This document shows positions 26,034 through 34,468 of a DNA stretch of 64,000 nucleotides, one piece after another. Positions within the stretch are counted from its first letter, which is position 1. Each line of letters opens with the position of its first letter. The notes under the pieces were generated by a model, which made no database searches, was not told the origin of the DNA, and saw nothing but the letters and a program-made list of their open reading frames with translations. Made by a program: the position numbers and the translations under genes. The DNA is from Marinicella gelatinilytica (lineage in GTDB: Bacteria; Pseudomonadota; Gammaproteobacteria; Xanthomonadales; Marinicellaceae): the NCBI RefSeq assembly GCF_026410405.1, contig NZ_JAPMLN010000016.1:1-64000 (forward strand), read 5' to 3'.

Positions 26034-29000
26034 ATGAAACAAACAACCTATCTTCTTTCTTTTATCTTTATTAGCTTATTTTTGTCCAGTGCTGTCCATG
26101 CCAAAACTGAGTATAAAGTTAACTACAACTATTTTGGCGAATCATTAACTGATCAAAAATCACTCACTCAGTTAAAACAAGACACACAAGGCGATGGTGT
26201 TATAAAAGGCCGGCTTGTAGATCGTGATAGCGGCAATCTATTAAGTGAAGACATCAAATTTTATGTTGTTTTATACAAGCAGCACCCCCGATTTGGTAGT
26301 TGGGATGCCGTTGATTCTGTGGATTCGGGCCAGGGTCAAGATTATGAATTTACCGGATTAGAAGTCGGCGAATATGCTGTCGTGATAGGCTGGAAATATC
26401 CCGATTTTGAAAATCCAAATTATGAAACGGCTTTTTTAACCACAATATGGACGCCAACAGGTGGTGAGTCATGTGATCACTGTGAGCCTTTAAAACAACA
26501 AGCCATATCATTAACTGAATCAAATCCACAAACTCAAGCCGATTTCATGTTAGATAAGGCCGCCGTATTGGAAGTCGATTTATATACACCGGATTCAGAA
26601 GAATTAACGGGCTATCCATATATATACAGTTTAGACGAACTGGGCATTAAACGTCCTAAAAGATTTACCGTCACTAAAGTGAATTTTGATCCTTTTGGAA
26701 CAACAACCTATACAAATAAAGCCGTATTCTTATTACCCGAAGGAGATTACCGTATTTATGCCGAACAAGCACAATACCATGGGTTTATATACGGCGAATC
26801 TGAATCATGCAGGCATTGTGAGTTCAAAGTTCGGTCCGGAGCCGGACAAACACTTTCACTCAGCAAAGACCAACCAAAATTGGCCGAAATAACCTTTAAA
26901 AGGATATCAGGTGGCTTTAAAGGTTTAATCAAAGACATCGAGAGGTCGTTTATTCAGATTATGGATTTCAATAAGAGTGGAAACCCGTATGACTATTATA
27001 CAAAAAGTAACGATAATCCGGATTCAGACTACCCTTTAGAGCTCAATGTAACGAATTTAGCCAGCGGTTATTACATGTTACAGTTTTCAAATTATCCTAA
27101 TATTTATAGCGACCCTTTAAATGATCCAAACTACTATGCCTATTCAAGCCTATATGGTGGTGATTACTGTGATCACCCTCATTGCGACTTTGACAATGTA
27201 ACCCCGATATTGGTACGCAAACATCAAACCACGCAACTTAGACCCCATGACAACAAACCCACCGGTGGTATGCTAATTGGCCGTACTTATGATCCTCACA
27301 CACCAGATGGATATTTAATAAGTGATGTCATTTCAGATAACCCAAACGCTTCTCCCTCATTTTATACGTCTAATTGGCTCTCTATCTATAACGAAAACAA
27401 GGAACTGATTACCACCAATATCACTTCAGGACCCTTTCAGTATAATTTACCCGCTGGTCACTACTATTTAAAAACCGGTCACGGCAAATTCGGATTTACA
27501 AATCGCTACTATGCCAGCACACTCTACCCCAACGTGGACTGTGCGGGTCGGTACTGTGATTTTTCTCAAGGCACACTGGTAGAAGTGAAAGACGATGAGG
27601 ACACCATTATTGATGATATAGCCTTAAAACGAGGCCAAGGCATTAAAGGTCAAGTCACAGACAAGCAAACTGGCCAGGGCTTAAGCGGCATTAGAGTGGA
27701 AGTACTCGACAGTGACCAACATTTAGTTAGTAGCGCATTGACGTCTGTTGATGGTTACTACAGCCATTGGGGATTGTTACCCGGAAAATACTATTTACGC
27801 ACTCAAAACGGCAGCAAATATCTCAATAAAAGGTATAACATTAACAAAGCCTACACGGGCGGTTATATAAATCAACTATACCCCGACACAACTTGTCTCA
27901 ATAACCAATGTGATTTCAGCCAGGGAACAGCCATAACCATTACACATGAGGATATTGATCATATTGACTTTAATCTTGTCGCAGGAGAACAACTATCCGG
28001 CACAGTCCTTGATATAAATTCCGGGGCGCCTTTATACAAAAAACGCATTAAAGTCTACCAGACCGACGGCACCCAAGTAGGCAATCATCTCACCGATCAA
28101 CTCGGTGCTTTTACCACGTCTGCACTATTACCCGGTGATTATAAAATCCTGGTGGATGGCGGTTATTTATATTTGGATAAGGCCGTTGGTAACGATGACA
28201 AAGACTGCTTATTTGAAGTTTGTGAATTATCCGATGCGCAAACCATCACTTTGCCGTCCGAACCGTTGGATATCCAACTCACCCATAAAAAAGATGTTTT
28301 ACCGCACTACACCGGTATGTGGTTTAACCCGGAGGAATCCGGCCATGGTCTGCAGTTTGAGGTCCTCGACCATGATAATGCAGCGATTTTATATGTCACC
28401 TGGTTTGCGCATGTGGATGGCGAGCCCATGTGGTTGACCGGTTCCGGACCTTTGCTCGGTGATCGTGCTTTTGTAGACTTGATTATCACCGATGGCCAAG
28501 ATTTTCCGGCCAGTATGAATGCCAAAATTTGGGGCGAACTGCGGGTTAAATTTGATGATTTGAACCACGCCTCGATGAGCTGGCAGCCTTTACTGGAAGG
28601 CTTTGAATCGGGCGAACTTGAGTTTGAACGCCTCACCATTGCCACCATTCCGGAACAAGGTGAAGCTTTTTATACTGAAAACACCAACCTGGATGCCTGT
28701 GTAACCGGCTCTTATTATGACCCCAAACGCAGCGGTGAAGGCATCCAGATTACCGCCTTGGGTAACCCGAGTAACCATTTGTCTTTTAACTGGTACACTT
28801 ATTTAGGCGATAAACAATTCTGGTTCACCGGCCAGGGCGACTTTAACCAAGATACTGTTGATTCACTGGCTTATTACACCACAGGCGTTAATTTCACTCC
28901 CGATTTCGATCCAAACCAAGTCGAGCTTATTGACTGGGGCAATGTCACCATCCGAAAAATACCACAAGATAATCTTGAAGTGACTTTTACACCAAACGCA

Positions 29001-29081
29001 GCGCACAGTGATTTTGAGCAAAGAACAGTTCAGCTCATTAGAAACAGCTCGCCTTTCCCGGTAGAATGTGGCTTTCATTAA
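26034..29081 (+). CDS. Large secreted protein with carboxypeptidase-regulatory-like repeats and GxW-type C-terminal modules
   Basis: The 1015-residue protein has a Sec signal (cut after Val-His-Ala, about 23). Several beta-sandwich modules follow, of the kind starting GQVTDKQTGQGLSGIRVEVL and ending LLPGKYYLRT, typical of carboxypeptidase-regulatory-like or CnaB-like domains. Six of them close with a cysteine pair: CDHCE, CRHCE, CDHPHCDF, CAGRYCDF, CLNNQCDF and CLFEVCEL, likely disulfides. From about 758 two copies of another module occur: GMWFNPEESGHGLQFEV and GSYYDPKRSGEGIQITA, each followed by a strand ending in Trp-Phe or Tyr-Thr-Tyr. The same module closes proteins at 39556 and 52193. 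Surface adhesion or matrix binding is plausible but unproven. Confidence 0.75.
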   Translation: MKQTTYLLSFIFISLFLSSAVHAKTEYKVNYNYFGESLTDQKSLTQLKQDTQGDGVIKGRLVDRDSGNLLSEDIKFYVVLYKQHPRFGSWDAVDSVDSGQGQDYEFTGLEVGEYAVVIGWKYPDFENPNYETAFLTTIWTPTGGESCDHCEPLKQQAISLTESNPQTQADFMLDKAAVLEVDLYTPDSEELTGYPYIYSLDELGIKRPKRFTVTKVNFDPFGTTTYTNKAVFLLPEGDYRIYAEQAQYHGFIYGESESCRHCEFKVRSGAGQTLSLSKDQPKLAEITFKRISGGFKGLIKDIERSFIQIMDFNKSGNPYDYYTKSNDNPDSDYPLELNVTNLASGYYMLQFSNYPNIYSDPLNDPNYYAYSSLYGGDYCDHPHCDFDNVTPILVRKHQTTQLRPHDNKPTGGMLIGRTYDPHTPDGYLISDVISDNPNASPSFYTSNWLSIYNENKELITTNITSGPFQYNLPAGHYYLKTGHGKFGFTNRYYASTLYPNVDCAGRYCDFSQGTLVEVKDDEDTIIDDIALKRGQGIKGQVTDKQTGQGLSGIRVEVLDSDQHLVSSALTSVDGYYSHWGLLPGKYYLRTQNGSKYLNKRYNINKAYTGGYINQLYPDTTCLNNQCDFSQGTAITITHEDIDHIDFNLVAGEQLSGTVLDINSGAPLYKKRIKVYQTDGTQVGNHLTDQLGAFTTSALLPGDYKILVDGGYLYLDKAVGNDDKDCLFEVCELSDAQTITLPSEPLDIQLTHKKDVLPHYTGMWFNPEESGHGLQFEVLDHDNAAILYVTWFAHVDGEPMWLTGSGPLLGDRAFVDLIITDGQDFPASMNAKIWGELRVKFDDLNHASMSWQPLLEGFESGELEFERLTIATIPEQGEAFYTENTNLDACVTGSYYDPKRSGEGIQITALGNPSNHLSFNWYTYLGDKQFWFTGQGDFNQDTVDSLAYYTTGVNFTPDFDPNQVELIDWGNVTIRKIPQDNLEVTFTPNAAHSDFEQRTVQLIRNSSPFPVECGFH

Positions 29082-29106
29082 CCGAGGATTATTAATTATC
29101 AAAAAC

Positions 29107-29820
29107 CTACGGCTTAATCCTAAACACCACATTAACCTCTTGGTGTAAAACGATATGACTTGGTACCAGCATTTTTGAAAAACTTTTAGGTGGTATCCGT
29201 CGATAGGATGTTTTGGGTGAAATACGATAGCGAATATCATATATTTCAAAGCTTTGATCTTCCGCAACAGCTTGTACACCGGCAAGCTCGACACCCAATG
29301 CTTCGGCCATACTCTCTGCTCGATGGCGAGCATCTTTACCGGCTGTCAGCATAAGCTCATGAGTCAATGCTTGCTTATTATTAACATCGAATTCCGTGTC
29401 TATTTCCGCGACGTTATCAATTGCCACCAACTGAACCATCATATTTTGATAGTTTGATAATTCACTGAGTCGAATTACGATATTGCGTTTGACTTCATAA
29501 CCTTTGGTGGCCAGCTTATTGTGATTATCATCGCGATCTCGAATGGTTTCTTTCAGAAAGTTAGAAGCTTCCAAAGCATCTTCATTGACGTCGCTATCAG
29601 CTAATATTTTTATGATTTTATCCGTGGCATTATTGACGTCTTGCAAAGCATCATCAGAACTTCCACGGTACGAAAATAATTCGATATCAATTTTTGCTAA
29701 CATCGGCTTGACATTTTTTTCAGCCATGCCGTGGGCAATCAGATAAGGCGGGTGACTGTTTTCGGCGTTAATCACGCCAGTCATTAATAAAAGAATTAAA
29801 AAACCCATACGCTGCATCAT
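29107..29820 (-). CDS. SIMPL-domain (DUF541) secreted protein
   Basis: This is a 237-residue protein with a signal peptide (FLILLLMTGVINA) and then the SIMPL/DUF541 fold. Conserved features are an early Gly-x-Ala-Glu-Lys-x-Val-Lys-Pro strand, a long helix with DVNNATDKIIKILADSDV, the segment GYEVKRNIVIRL and the late helix KDARHRAESMAEALGVELA. Family members such as E. coli YggE are periplasmic and linked to oxidative-stress tolerance; the mechanism is unclear. CAGGAG lies before the ATG. It converges with the large secreted gene, 25 nt away. Confidence 0.85.
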   Translation of the reverse strand: MMQRMGFLILLLMTGVINAENSHPPYLIAHGMAEKNVKPMLAKIDIELFSYRGSSDDALQDVNNATDKIIKILADSDVNEDALEASNFLKETIRDRDDNHNKLATKGYEVKRNIVIRLSELSNYQNMMVQLVAIDNVAEIDTEFDVNNKQALTHELMLTAGKDARHRAESMAEALGVELAGVQAVAEDQSFEIYDIRYRISPKTSYRRIPPKSFSKMLVPSHIVLHQEVNVVFRIKP

Positions 29821-29906
29821 AATTTTCTCCTGAGATATTCAGTTATCATATCGCAATCTGCACAAAATCGTATATAGCACTTAACCATTTGAACTGTTTT
29901 TTGTGT

Positions 29907-30075
29907 ACTTAGAGACTTTTGCATTAATCATGAATCGAGTTAAAAACCATAAAATTCCACCACTCTGCGTTAGAAAACTAGCTAATAACGGCGTATTAGA
30001 CTGCGTTTCCTGCCTTGATTGGTGAAATTTTAGTATTTTTTCCACCGGCTCAGATTTATGCAAAGGTCTCACTTA
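29907..30075. mobile_element. MITE-like element with inverted ends and target duplication
   Basis: The element proper is 29912-30070 (159 bp). Its ends are GAGACTTTTGCAT (29912-29924) and ATGCAAAGGTCTC (30058-30070), inverted repeats agreeing at 12 of 13 positions. The identical pentamer ACTTA flanks both sides (29907-29911 and 30071-30075), as expected for a target-site duplication. It has no transposase. The 63-codon frame on its minus strand is a chance frame across the element. The GAGACCTTTGCA-type ends recall some IS5-group insertion sequences from memory, though those usually duplicate 4 bp. A diverged relative lies at 36454. Confidence 0.8.
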
Positions 30076-30174
30076 ATTTTTTAAATTCATGTCATGGTGG
30101 ATTTTGGATTATTCTAAAAGACCGGATTATTGGTGATACAATTCTTCTTTACATGTAAAAACTAACATTGAGCT

Positions 30175-30957
30175 TTGCCGAATTCTAAAATCGATTTGAA
30201 TAAACCGCTGCGTATTCAGTTACCCAGTTTAATGAGCGTGATCATAACCCTGGCTATCGGCCTGGTTGTTGGTTATCTGGGACCGTTTGGCAGTTATGAA
30301 ATGCCACTGCTAAACAGACTGCTTTATTGGGTGATTTTAATCGGCGGGGGACATATTATTTTTGCACAGACAGATAAAGTTTGTCATTATTTTTTAGATG
30401 CGAATAGAACCAACCCGATTTTAACACTGGTGACTTCATCACTGGTGGGTGCTTTATTTTTGTCTTTTTTTGTGGAATTAATATCCCACTATTTTTTTGG
30501 CTTAAACTTTCGATTTCCGGAAAATTTTCTGTTTTTCTATCCCAAGGTGCTGGCATTAAGTCTGGTGATTAATGTTGTGGGGTTTTTGTTATCCTCACCC
30601 TTAAGTCAAATACCTGAGGTTAACTCAACGGCACAACAGCAACCGGGGCAACTGTTCCTGAAACGGATTCCCCATAAATTAGGCAATGAGTTGGTTTGTT
30701 TCACCATGGAAGACCATTATTTACATGTCTTTACCACAAAAGGTGACCACATGATGTTGTTGCGCATGAAAGATGCCTTAATGGAACTTAAGGATTATCC
30801 CGGTTTCCAGGTACATCGTTCCTGGTGGGTGGCCACCGATGCCATTGTCGAGGTGCATAAACAACCCAGAAAAGCCGTGTTAACACTAAAAAACGATTTA
30901 CAAGTTCCGGTTTCACAGAAGTATTTATCACAACTCAAAAAGCACGCATTGATCTAA
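30175..30957 (+). CDS. Membrane-bound LytTR-family regulator
   Basis: The 260-residue protein has four transmembrane helices in its first 145 residues (for example LMSVIITLAIGLVVGYLGPF and VLALSLVINVVGFLLSSPL). A C-terminal LytTR DNA-binding domain follows at about 158-260, with MEDHYLHVFTTKG, the LRMKDALMEL helix, and the conserved Val-His-Arg-Ser-Trp-Trp-Val. Such proteins bind direct-repeat promoters from the membrane. No partner kinase or obvious target is adjacent. The frame starts at TTG (30175) without a good ribosome site; ATG at 30232 would cut into the first helix. The last four bases overlap the convergent carotenoid oxygenase gene. Confidence 0.82.
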   Translation: MPNSKIDLNKPLRIQLPSLMSVIITLAIGLVVGYLGPFGSYEMPLLNRLLYWVILIGGGHIIFAQTDKVCHYFLDANRTNPILTLVTSSLVGALFLSFFVELISHYFFGLNFRFPENFLFFYPKVLALSLVINVVGFLLSSPLSQIPEVNSTAQQQPGQLFLKRIPHKLGNELVCFTMEDHYLHVFTTKGDHMMLLRMKDALMELKDYPGFQVHRSWWVATDAIVEVHKQPRKAVLTLKNDLQVPVSQKYLSQLKKHALI

Positions 30958-32453
30958 ACACGCTGCGGTTTGAAATTCCCATGAAATCCCAGAGGGATAT
31001 GAAACGGCAGCCAGGCTCTGGCAATCGGCCCTGCACTTAAATTCTCGGCTTTAAATAAAGAAACACAGGATCTTTTCGATGGCCAGTGTAAGGCTGTACC
31101 CAGTAACCAGCCATTGGATTGGGCTTTTTGGCCCTGTTCTACCACAATATGTTCTTCAACCAGATAGTCACGTCCATAATCAAATAAATCAATATGACCT
31201 GTTTCCAGATTCACCGAGCGGATTGAATGCATTGTCTCAGCATCAGGATGGCCACTGGTTGTGAATACCTTGGTGTTTTTCAAACCAGTTAATGACGGGT
31301 ATATTCTTGGAAATTCACTCAACCCGTCAAAAAACGCTTGTTTAGTTTGACCATTTGGATGAATCGAAAACACAACGGTCTGGCTCAATGACTGTTTGTT
31401 TGGGCTGGTTTGACCGGCCATGACATCACCCAATACAGTCATAACATTAAAGTCAGGATAACGGCAACCATCAAATTTCAGGGTGCCGTCTTTTTCCTCC
31501 CAGGCGTTTCCAAAATGAAACATAAAACAGGCCGGAAATTCATGTGCGGACTTCACTTGAAGGTTGTTCTTATCCACCACCAACACGCGCATGGCTTGGT
31601 TTTTGTCGAACTTTTGTTGTTGCATAAAACTTCCGGCATTCACATCAATACTTAAGGGAGGCAATATAAACAACAGGTGGTTTTTAGTGATTAAGAAATC
31701 ATGCAAAATGGCATGATAACCACTGTCAATCAGGCCATATTTTTTTAATTGACCCCTGGCATTTAACTGGTAAATAATGATTTGACCACTGCCATAATCT
31801 AAACCGAAATTCCATATGGTACCGTCCGCTTCCACTTTCGGATGGGCTGAAAACGGCATGCCTTTAAGCTGATCATTTAAACCGATAACACCACTTGTTT
31901 CTAAGGTGTCGGGATTCACGCCATAGGCCGAACCTGCCTCCCATAAGGCCCAAAGCTCATCACCCACCGGCAGGATATTTGTGTTGGCCGGATTAATGGT
32001 GTCCGCACTACTTATGGGCAGTGGATTCGGGATGCCGATGTCACTGAAATCATATAAAAAGCGATCGGCTGCTTGCTCGGTTTTAAATTTGTGGGTTTGC
32101 ACAAATTTGTTTCTAAAACTCACCTGGCCCTGTTTAAAGGTAAATGCTTGTATCATGCCGTCACCTTCAAACAAGTGCCCATAGCGAATTGCATTGCGCT
32201 CAAACAAGGCCGGACCATTTCGAAATAACCGGCCATTAAAATCAGCCGGGAACTGACCTTCAATTTCCAATTGATCCACCACCCGTTCCTGCGTGTAATT
32301 CTGATAACCCAGTAACTCAGGGTTTTTCTGCAGCGCCTGCCGAAATAACTCAAAGGTGCTTGTGGCTGTATCACCCAAAGCCAACAGCGACTTAGGCACC
32401 AAACCCATGGCACTTATCAGACCAAGTTGCGATATAAATTGTCTTCTGTTCAT
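30954..32453 (-). CDS. Carotenoid oxygenase (RPE65 family), probable Tat substrate
   Basis: This 499-residue protein begins with a twin-arginine-like leader MNRRQFISQLGLISAMGL, suggesting folded export to the periplasm. It then shows the seven-bladed propeller of carotenoid cleavage oxygenases with the four iron-binding histidines at His204 (SAHPKV), His251 (AILHDFLIT), His313 (MFHFGNAWE) and His491 (LGFHGNF). Such enzymes split carotenoid or stilbene double bonds with oxygen to give aldehydes. Exported bacterial members are less common than cytoplasmic ones. The DUF2141 gene lies 9 nt upstream and is probably co-transcribed. Substrate is not evident. Confidence 0.9.
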   Translation of the reverse strand: MNRRQFISQLGLISAMGLVPKSLLALGDTATSTFELFRQALQKNPELLGYQNYTQERVVDQLEIEGQFPADFNGRLFRNGPALFERNAIRYGHLFEGDGMIQAFTFKQGQVSFRNKFVQTHKFKTEQAADRFLYDFSDIGIPNPLPISSADTINPANTNILPVGDELWALWEAGSAYGVNPDTLETSGVIGLNDQLKGMPFSAHPKVEADGTIWNFGLDYGSGQIIIYQLNARGQLKKYGLIDSGYHAILHDFLITKNHLLFILPPLSIDVNAGSFMQQQKFDKNQAMRVLVVDKNNLQVKSAHEFPACFMFHFGNAWEEKDGTLKFDGCRYPDFNVMTVLGDVMAGQTSPNKQSLSQTVVFSIHPNGQTKQAFFDGLSEFPRIYPSLTGLKNTKVFTTSGHPDAETMHSIRSVNLETGHIDLFDYGRDYLVEEHIVVEQGQKAQSNGWLLGTALHWPSKRSCVSLFKAENLSAGPIARAWLPFHIPLGFHGNFKPQRV

Positions 32454-32462
32454 GGAAATCTC

Positions 32463-32912
32463 TTATAAATACGTCATCTTGGTCTTGGTTTTGACGACGC
32501 CATCAGATTCTTCTATGCGAACCACCATATCTTTGTATTGCGGCGGCCCCATGTTGGCAACGGCTTCATTGGAAAATCCGTAACCTTCTAACGGCATACC
32601 AAAGGCATTCATGTCCAATTGTTGATTACCGTTTTCATCGTGGTAAAGACGCACCACATAATCACCAGGGGTTAAATCTTTAAAAGTGAATTCACCGGCG
32701 CCTTGCTTGGCCGGCATCATGGCACTTTGTGCTGCGTTGTTATTGTTATAACTGTCCTCGCCTAAAAATAACTGCGCATAGACAGTCCCTTCGTCACTTT
32801 TAATATGATCGATTGTGACTGTCAAATCTGCGGCTTTAACCGAGCAGGTGATTGATAAGATCAATAATCCAGTTGCTATGGCTTTTCGTAAATTCATAAT
32901 GAATGTTCTCAT
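32463..32912 (-). CDS. DUF2141 secreted protein
   Basis: The protein has 149 residues with a signal peptide ending near Val-Lys-Ala. The mature domain has the DUF2141 pattern: a strand Leu-Thr-Val-Thr-Ile-Asp, then Gly-x-Val-Tyr-Ala-Gln-Leu-Phe, GDYVVRLYHDENGNQQLDMN, and Phe-Gly-x-Pro-x-Glu-Gly-Tyr-Gly-Phe-Ser. Function of the family is unknown. The Asp-Glu-Asn-Gly-Asn-x-x-Leu-Asp stretch looks like a calcium-type loop. A second ATG at 32897 is an equally possible start. It precedes the carotenoid oxygenase gene by 9 nt, and I infer that the two act together outside the cytoplasm. Confidence 0.82.
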   Translation of the reverse strand: MRTFIMNLRKAIATGLLILSITCSVKAADLTVTIDHIKSDEGTVYAQLFLGEDSYNNNNAAQSAMMPAKQGAGEFTFKDLTPGDYVVRLYHDENGNQQLDMNAFGMPLEGYGFSNEAVANMGPPQYKDMVVRIEESDGVVKTKTKMTYL

Positions 32913-33159
32913 TGATTAAAGTGAAATCCATCATAATTGGCTTACGCGAAGAATCAATGACCATTACGTCAATGAGCCCGATGGCTTCGCAAAATACCGG
33001 TCTAACCGCTTTACGATTCGCGAAATAACCGCTTAAATGACGTGGATTTAGTTGATTAGTAGAATTTAGAGCTGTGGTAATGTGACCACTTAACATCTAT
33101 GCTGAACTGTTGACAATGAAATTCCTAAAGCGTTTTGGTTTTCAATAATTTTTTATACA

Positions 33160-33825
33160 CTATTCAAGCGCTTGCCTGTCTTCCAATATTGCGAGCCATT
33201 GATCAGCCAGGAAATTTGGTGGACTAAGGAGGTTGATTTTAAGGTCACCTTTGCGGTTGGCGAGGCATTTATTGGCAAAGTCGCCAGCCATATTTTCTTT
33301 AGTCAGATTAATGCAGGGGTCGTTGTTGGCCATTTCAGTCAATCGCTGATTGATTTCATAGGGCGACGAAATGACTTTCAATCGGCCACGCATTAAGTTA
33401 GCACATACCGGCTGCTCATCAATACAGCGGCTAAAATCGATGTTGCTGGGTGCCACCAATAATTCTTCACGCTGTAATATGCGGATGTCTTTGCCGGTTT
33501 CACGACGATAAATGGGATGCAAATAAGCCCACAGCAAAATGGGTTTAAGGATTTGTTGTTGATAAAAGCTATATTGATGATAGTTTTCAATCAGCAGTTT
33601 AGAATTGGCAACCACAGCAGAAGGCTTGTTATCAATCATCAATAAATAAAGGTTAATGATGTTGTCATTTTTAACAGACAATTGATGGTGACCACGCTCG
33701 GCGATAATGACCGTGCGGTCTTGGCTTATCAAAGCATTAACCAATGGATTGTAATCGGGCTTGACCGGCTGACTGGCGCAGGCGACCAGTAACGCGATTG
33801 CAGAAAGTAAGATAAGGTGACGCAT
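33160..33825 (-). CDS. Lipoprotein of unknown function
   Basis: This is a 221-residue protein with a clear lipoprotein signal LLSAIALLVAC, acylated at Cys16. The mature part is mostly helical, with four further cysteines in the second half (Ser-Arg-Cys-Ile-Asp-Glu-Gln-Pro-Val-Cys and Asp-Pro-Cys), and ends with a basic-acidic tail. No known domain is recognised. It sits alone. The 247-bp stretch on its right (32913-33159) has no gene or clear signal beyond the DUF2141 leader. Confidence 0.7.
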   Translation of the reverse strand: MRHLILLSAIALLVACASQPVKPDYNPLVNALISQDRTVIIAERGHHQLSVKNDNIINLYLLMIDNKPSAVVANSKLLIENYHQYSFYQQQILKPILLWAYLHPIYRRETGKDIRILQREELLVAPSNIDFSRCIDEQPVCANLMRGRLKVISSPYEINQRLTEMANNDPCINLTKENMAGDFANKCLANRKGDLKINLLSPPNFLADQWLAILEDRQALE

Positions 33826-33955
33826 AACTAGACTTCATGTTAAATAATGGGCTATTGTAGCGTCCATTTCATAAAAATAAATGTGATGCAGCACCCTTTT
33901 TGCTGTGATGTTGCCTATTAATGGATTTTATACACTGGAAAAAGTGTTTTGTGGC

Positions 33956-33984
33956 TTTACTTTATGGGCTTTGTTCTTTAGAAT
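33956..33984 (+). promoter_or_regulatory. Sigma-70-type promoter of rpmE2
   Basis: TTTACT (33956-33961) and TAGAAT (33979-33984) are 17 bp apart and match consensus at four and five of six bases. The expected start near 33991 leaves a leader of about 31 nt before the ATG at 34022. Confidence 0.6.
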
Positions 33985-34021
33985 ACGCGGTCTTGTTTTG
34001 TACAGAACAGTGGACACGATT

Positions 34022-34267
34022 ATGAGAAAAGACATTCACCCAGAATACCGTGAAGTGGTATTTCAAGATTCAGGCGCTGACTTTGCGTTTTTGACGCGCT
34101 CATGCCTGCATACTAAAGAAACCATCAAATGGGAAGACGGTAACGAATATCCTTTGGTAAAAATCGAAATCTCATCCAAATCACATCCTTTTTACACCGG
34201 TCAACATAAAGTGGTTGATTCCGGCGGACGTGTGGATCGATTCAAACGCCGTTACCAAAGAAAATAG
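34022..34267 (+). CDS. rpmE2: Ribosomal protein bL31, type B (zinc-free)
   Basis: The 81-residue 50S protein starts at the ATG at 34022; the longer frame to 33905 adds 39 residues that no L31 has. The typical type B sequence is seen: [20 protein letters not shown], then Phe-Leu-Thr-Arg-Ser, a [10 protein letters not shown] segment, [20 protein letters not shown] and a basic end. It lacks the CxxC pairs of the zinc-binding form. In organisms with both forms, this one is used under zinc shortage. No Zur site was recognised here, so it may be the only L31. Confidence 0.96.
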   Translation: MRKDIHPEYREVVFQDSGADFAFLTRSCLHTKETIKWEDGNEYPLVKIEISSKSHPFYTGQHKVVDSGGRVDRFKRRYQRK

Positions 34268-34310
34268 TAAAGAGTCTTTTGCAATAAGGCTTTTTGCCAA
34301 GTATTTCAAA

Positions 34311-34335
34311 AAACCCGATTTTATCGGGTTTTTTT
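34311..34335 (+). terminator. Intrinsic terminator of rpmE2
   Basis: AAACCCGAT (34311-34319) pairs with ATCGGGTTT (34323-34331) around TTT and is followed by a T run. It lies 43 nt after the stop. Confidence 0.9.
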
Positions 34336-34381
34336 GTGCCAAAGCGATGACAAATTAATGGGTTTGTTATCCTTGCTTAGG

Positions 34382-34410
34382 TTGATTTGTTTAATCGGTC
34401 TCAATATGAT
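34382..34410 (+). promoter_or_regulatory. Sigma-70-type promoter of gltA
   Basis: TTGATT (34382-34387) and TATGAT (34405-34410) are spaced by 17 bp. The start would be near 34417, about 52 nt before the gltA ATG, with CGGAGAA as the ribosome site. Confidence 0.6.
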
Positions 34411-34468
34411 GGTAAAATAAACGCTTGTTTGAAACCTGCCCAAGAATAAGAATTCGGAGAATAATTTC

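Noticed and set aside
28863-29333. 156-codon minus-strand frame
   Set aside because: It overlaps the end of the 1015-residue protein and the SIMPL gene in other frames; the two overlapped genes have clear family features and signals.
29881-30072. 63-codon minus-strand frame
   Set aside because: It lies almost exactly on the MITE-like element and runs through both inverted ends, so it is a chance frame of the repeat.
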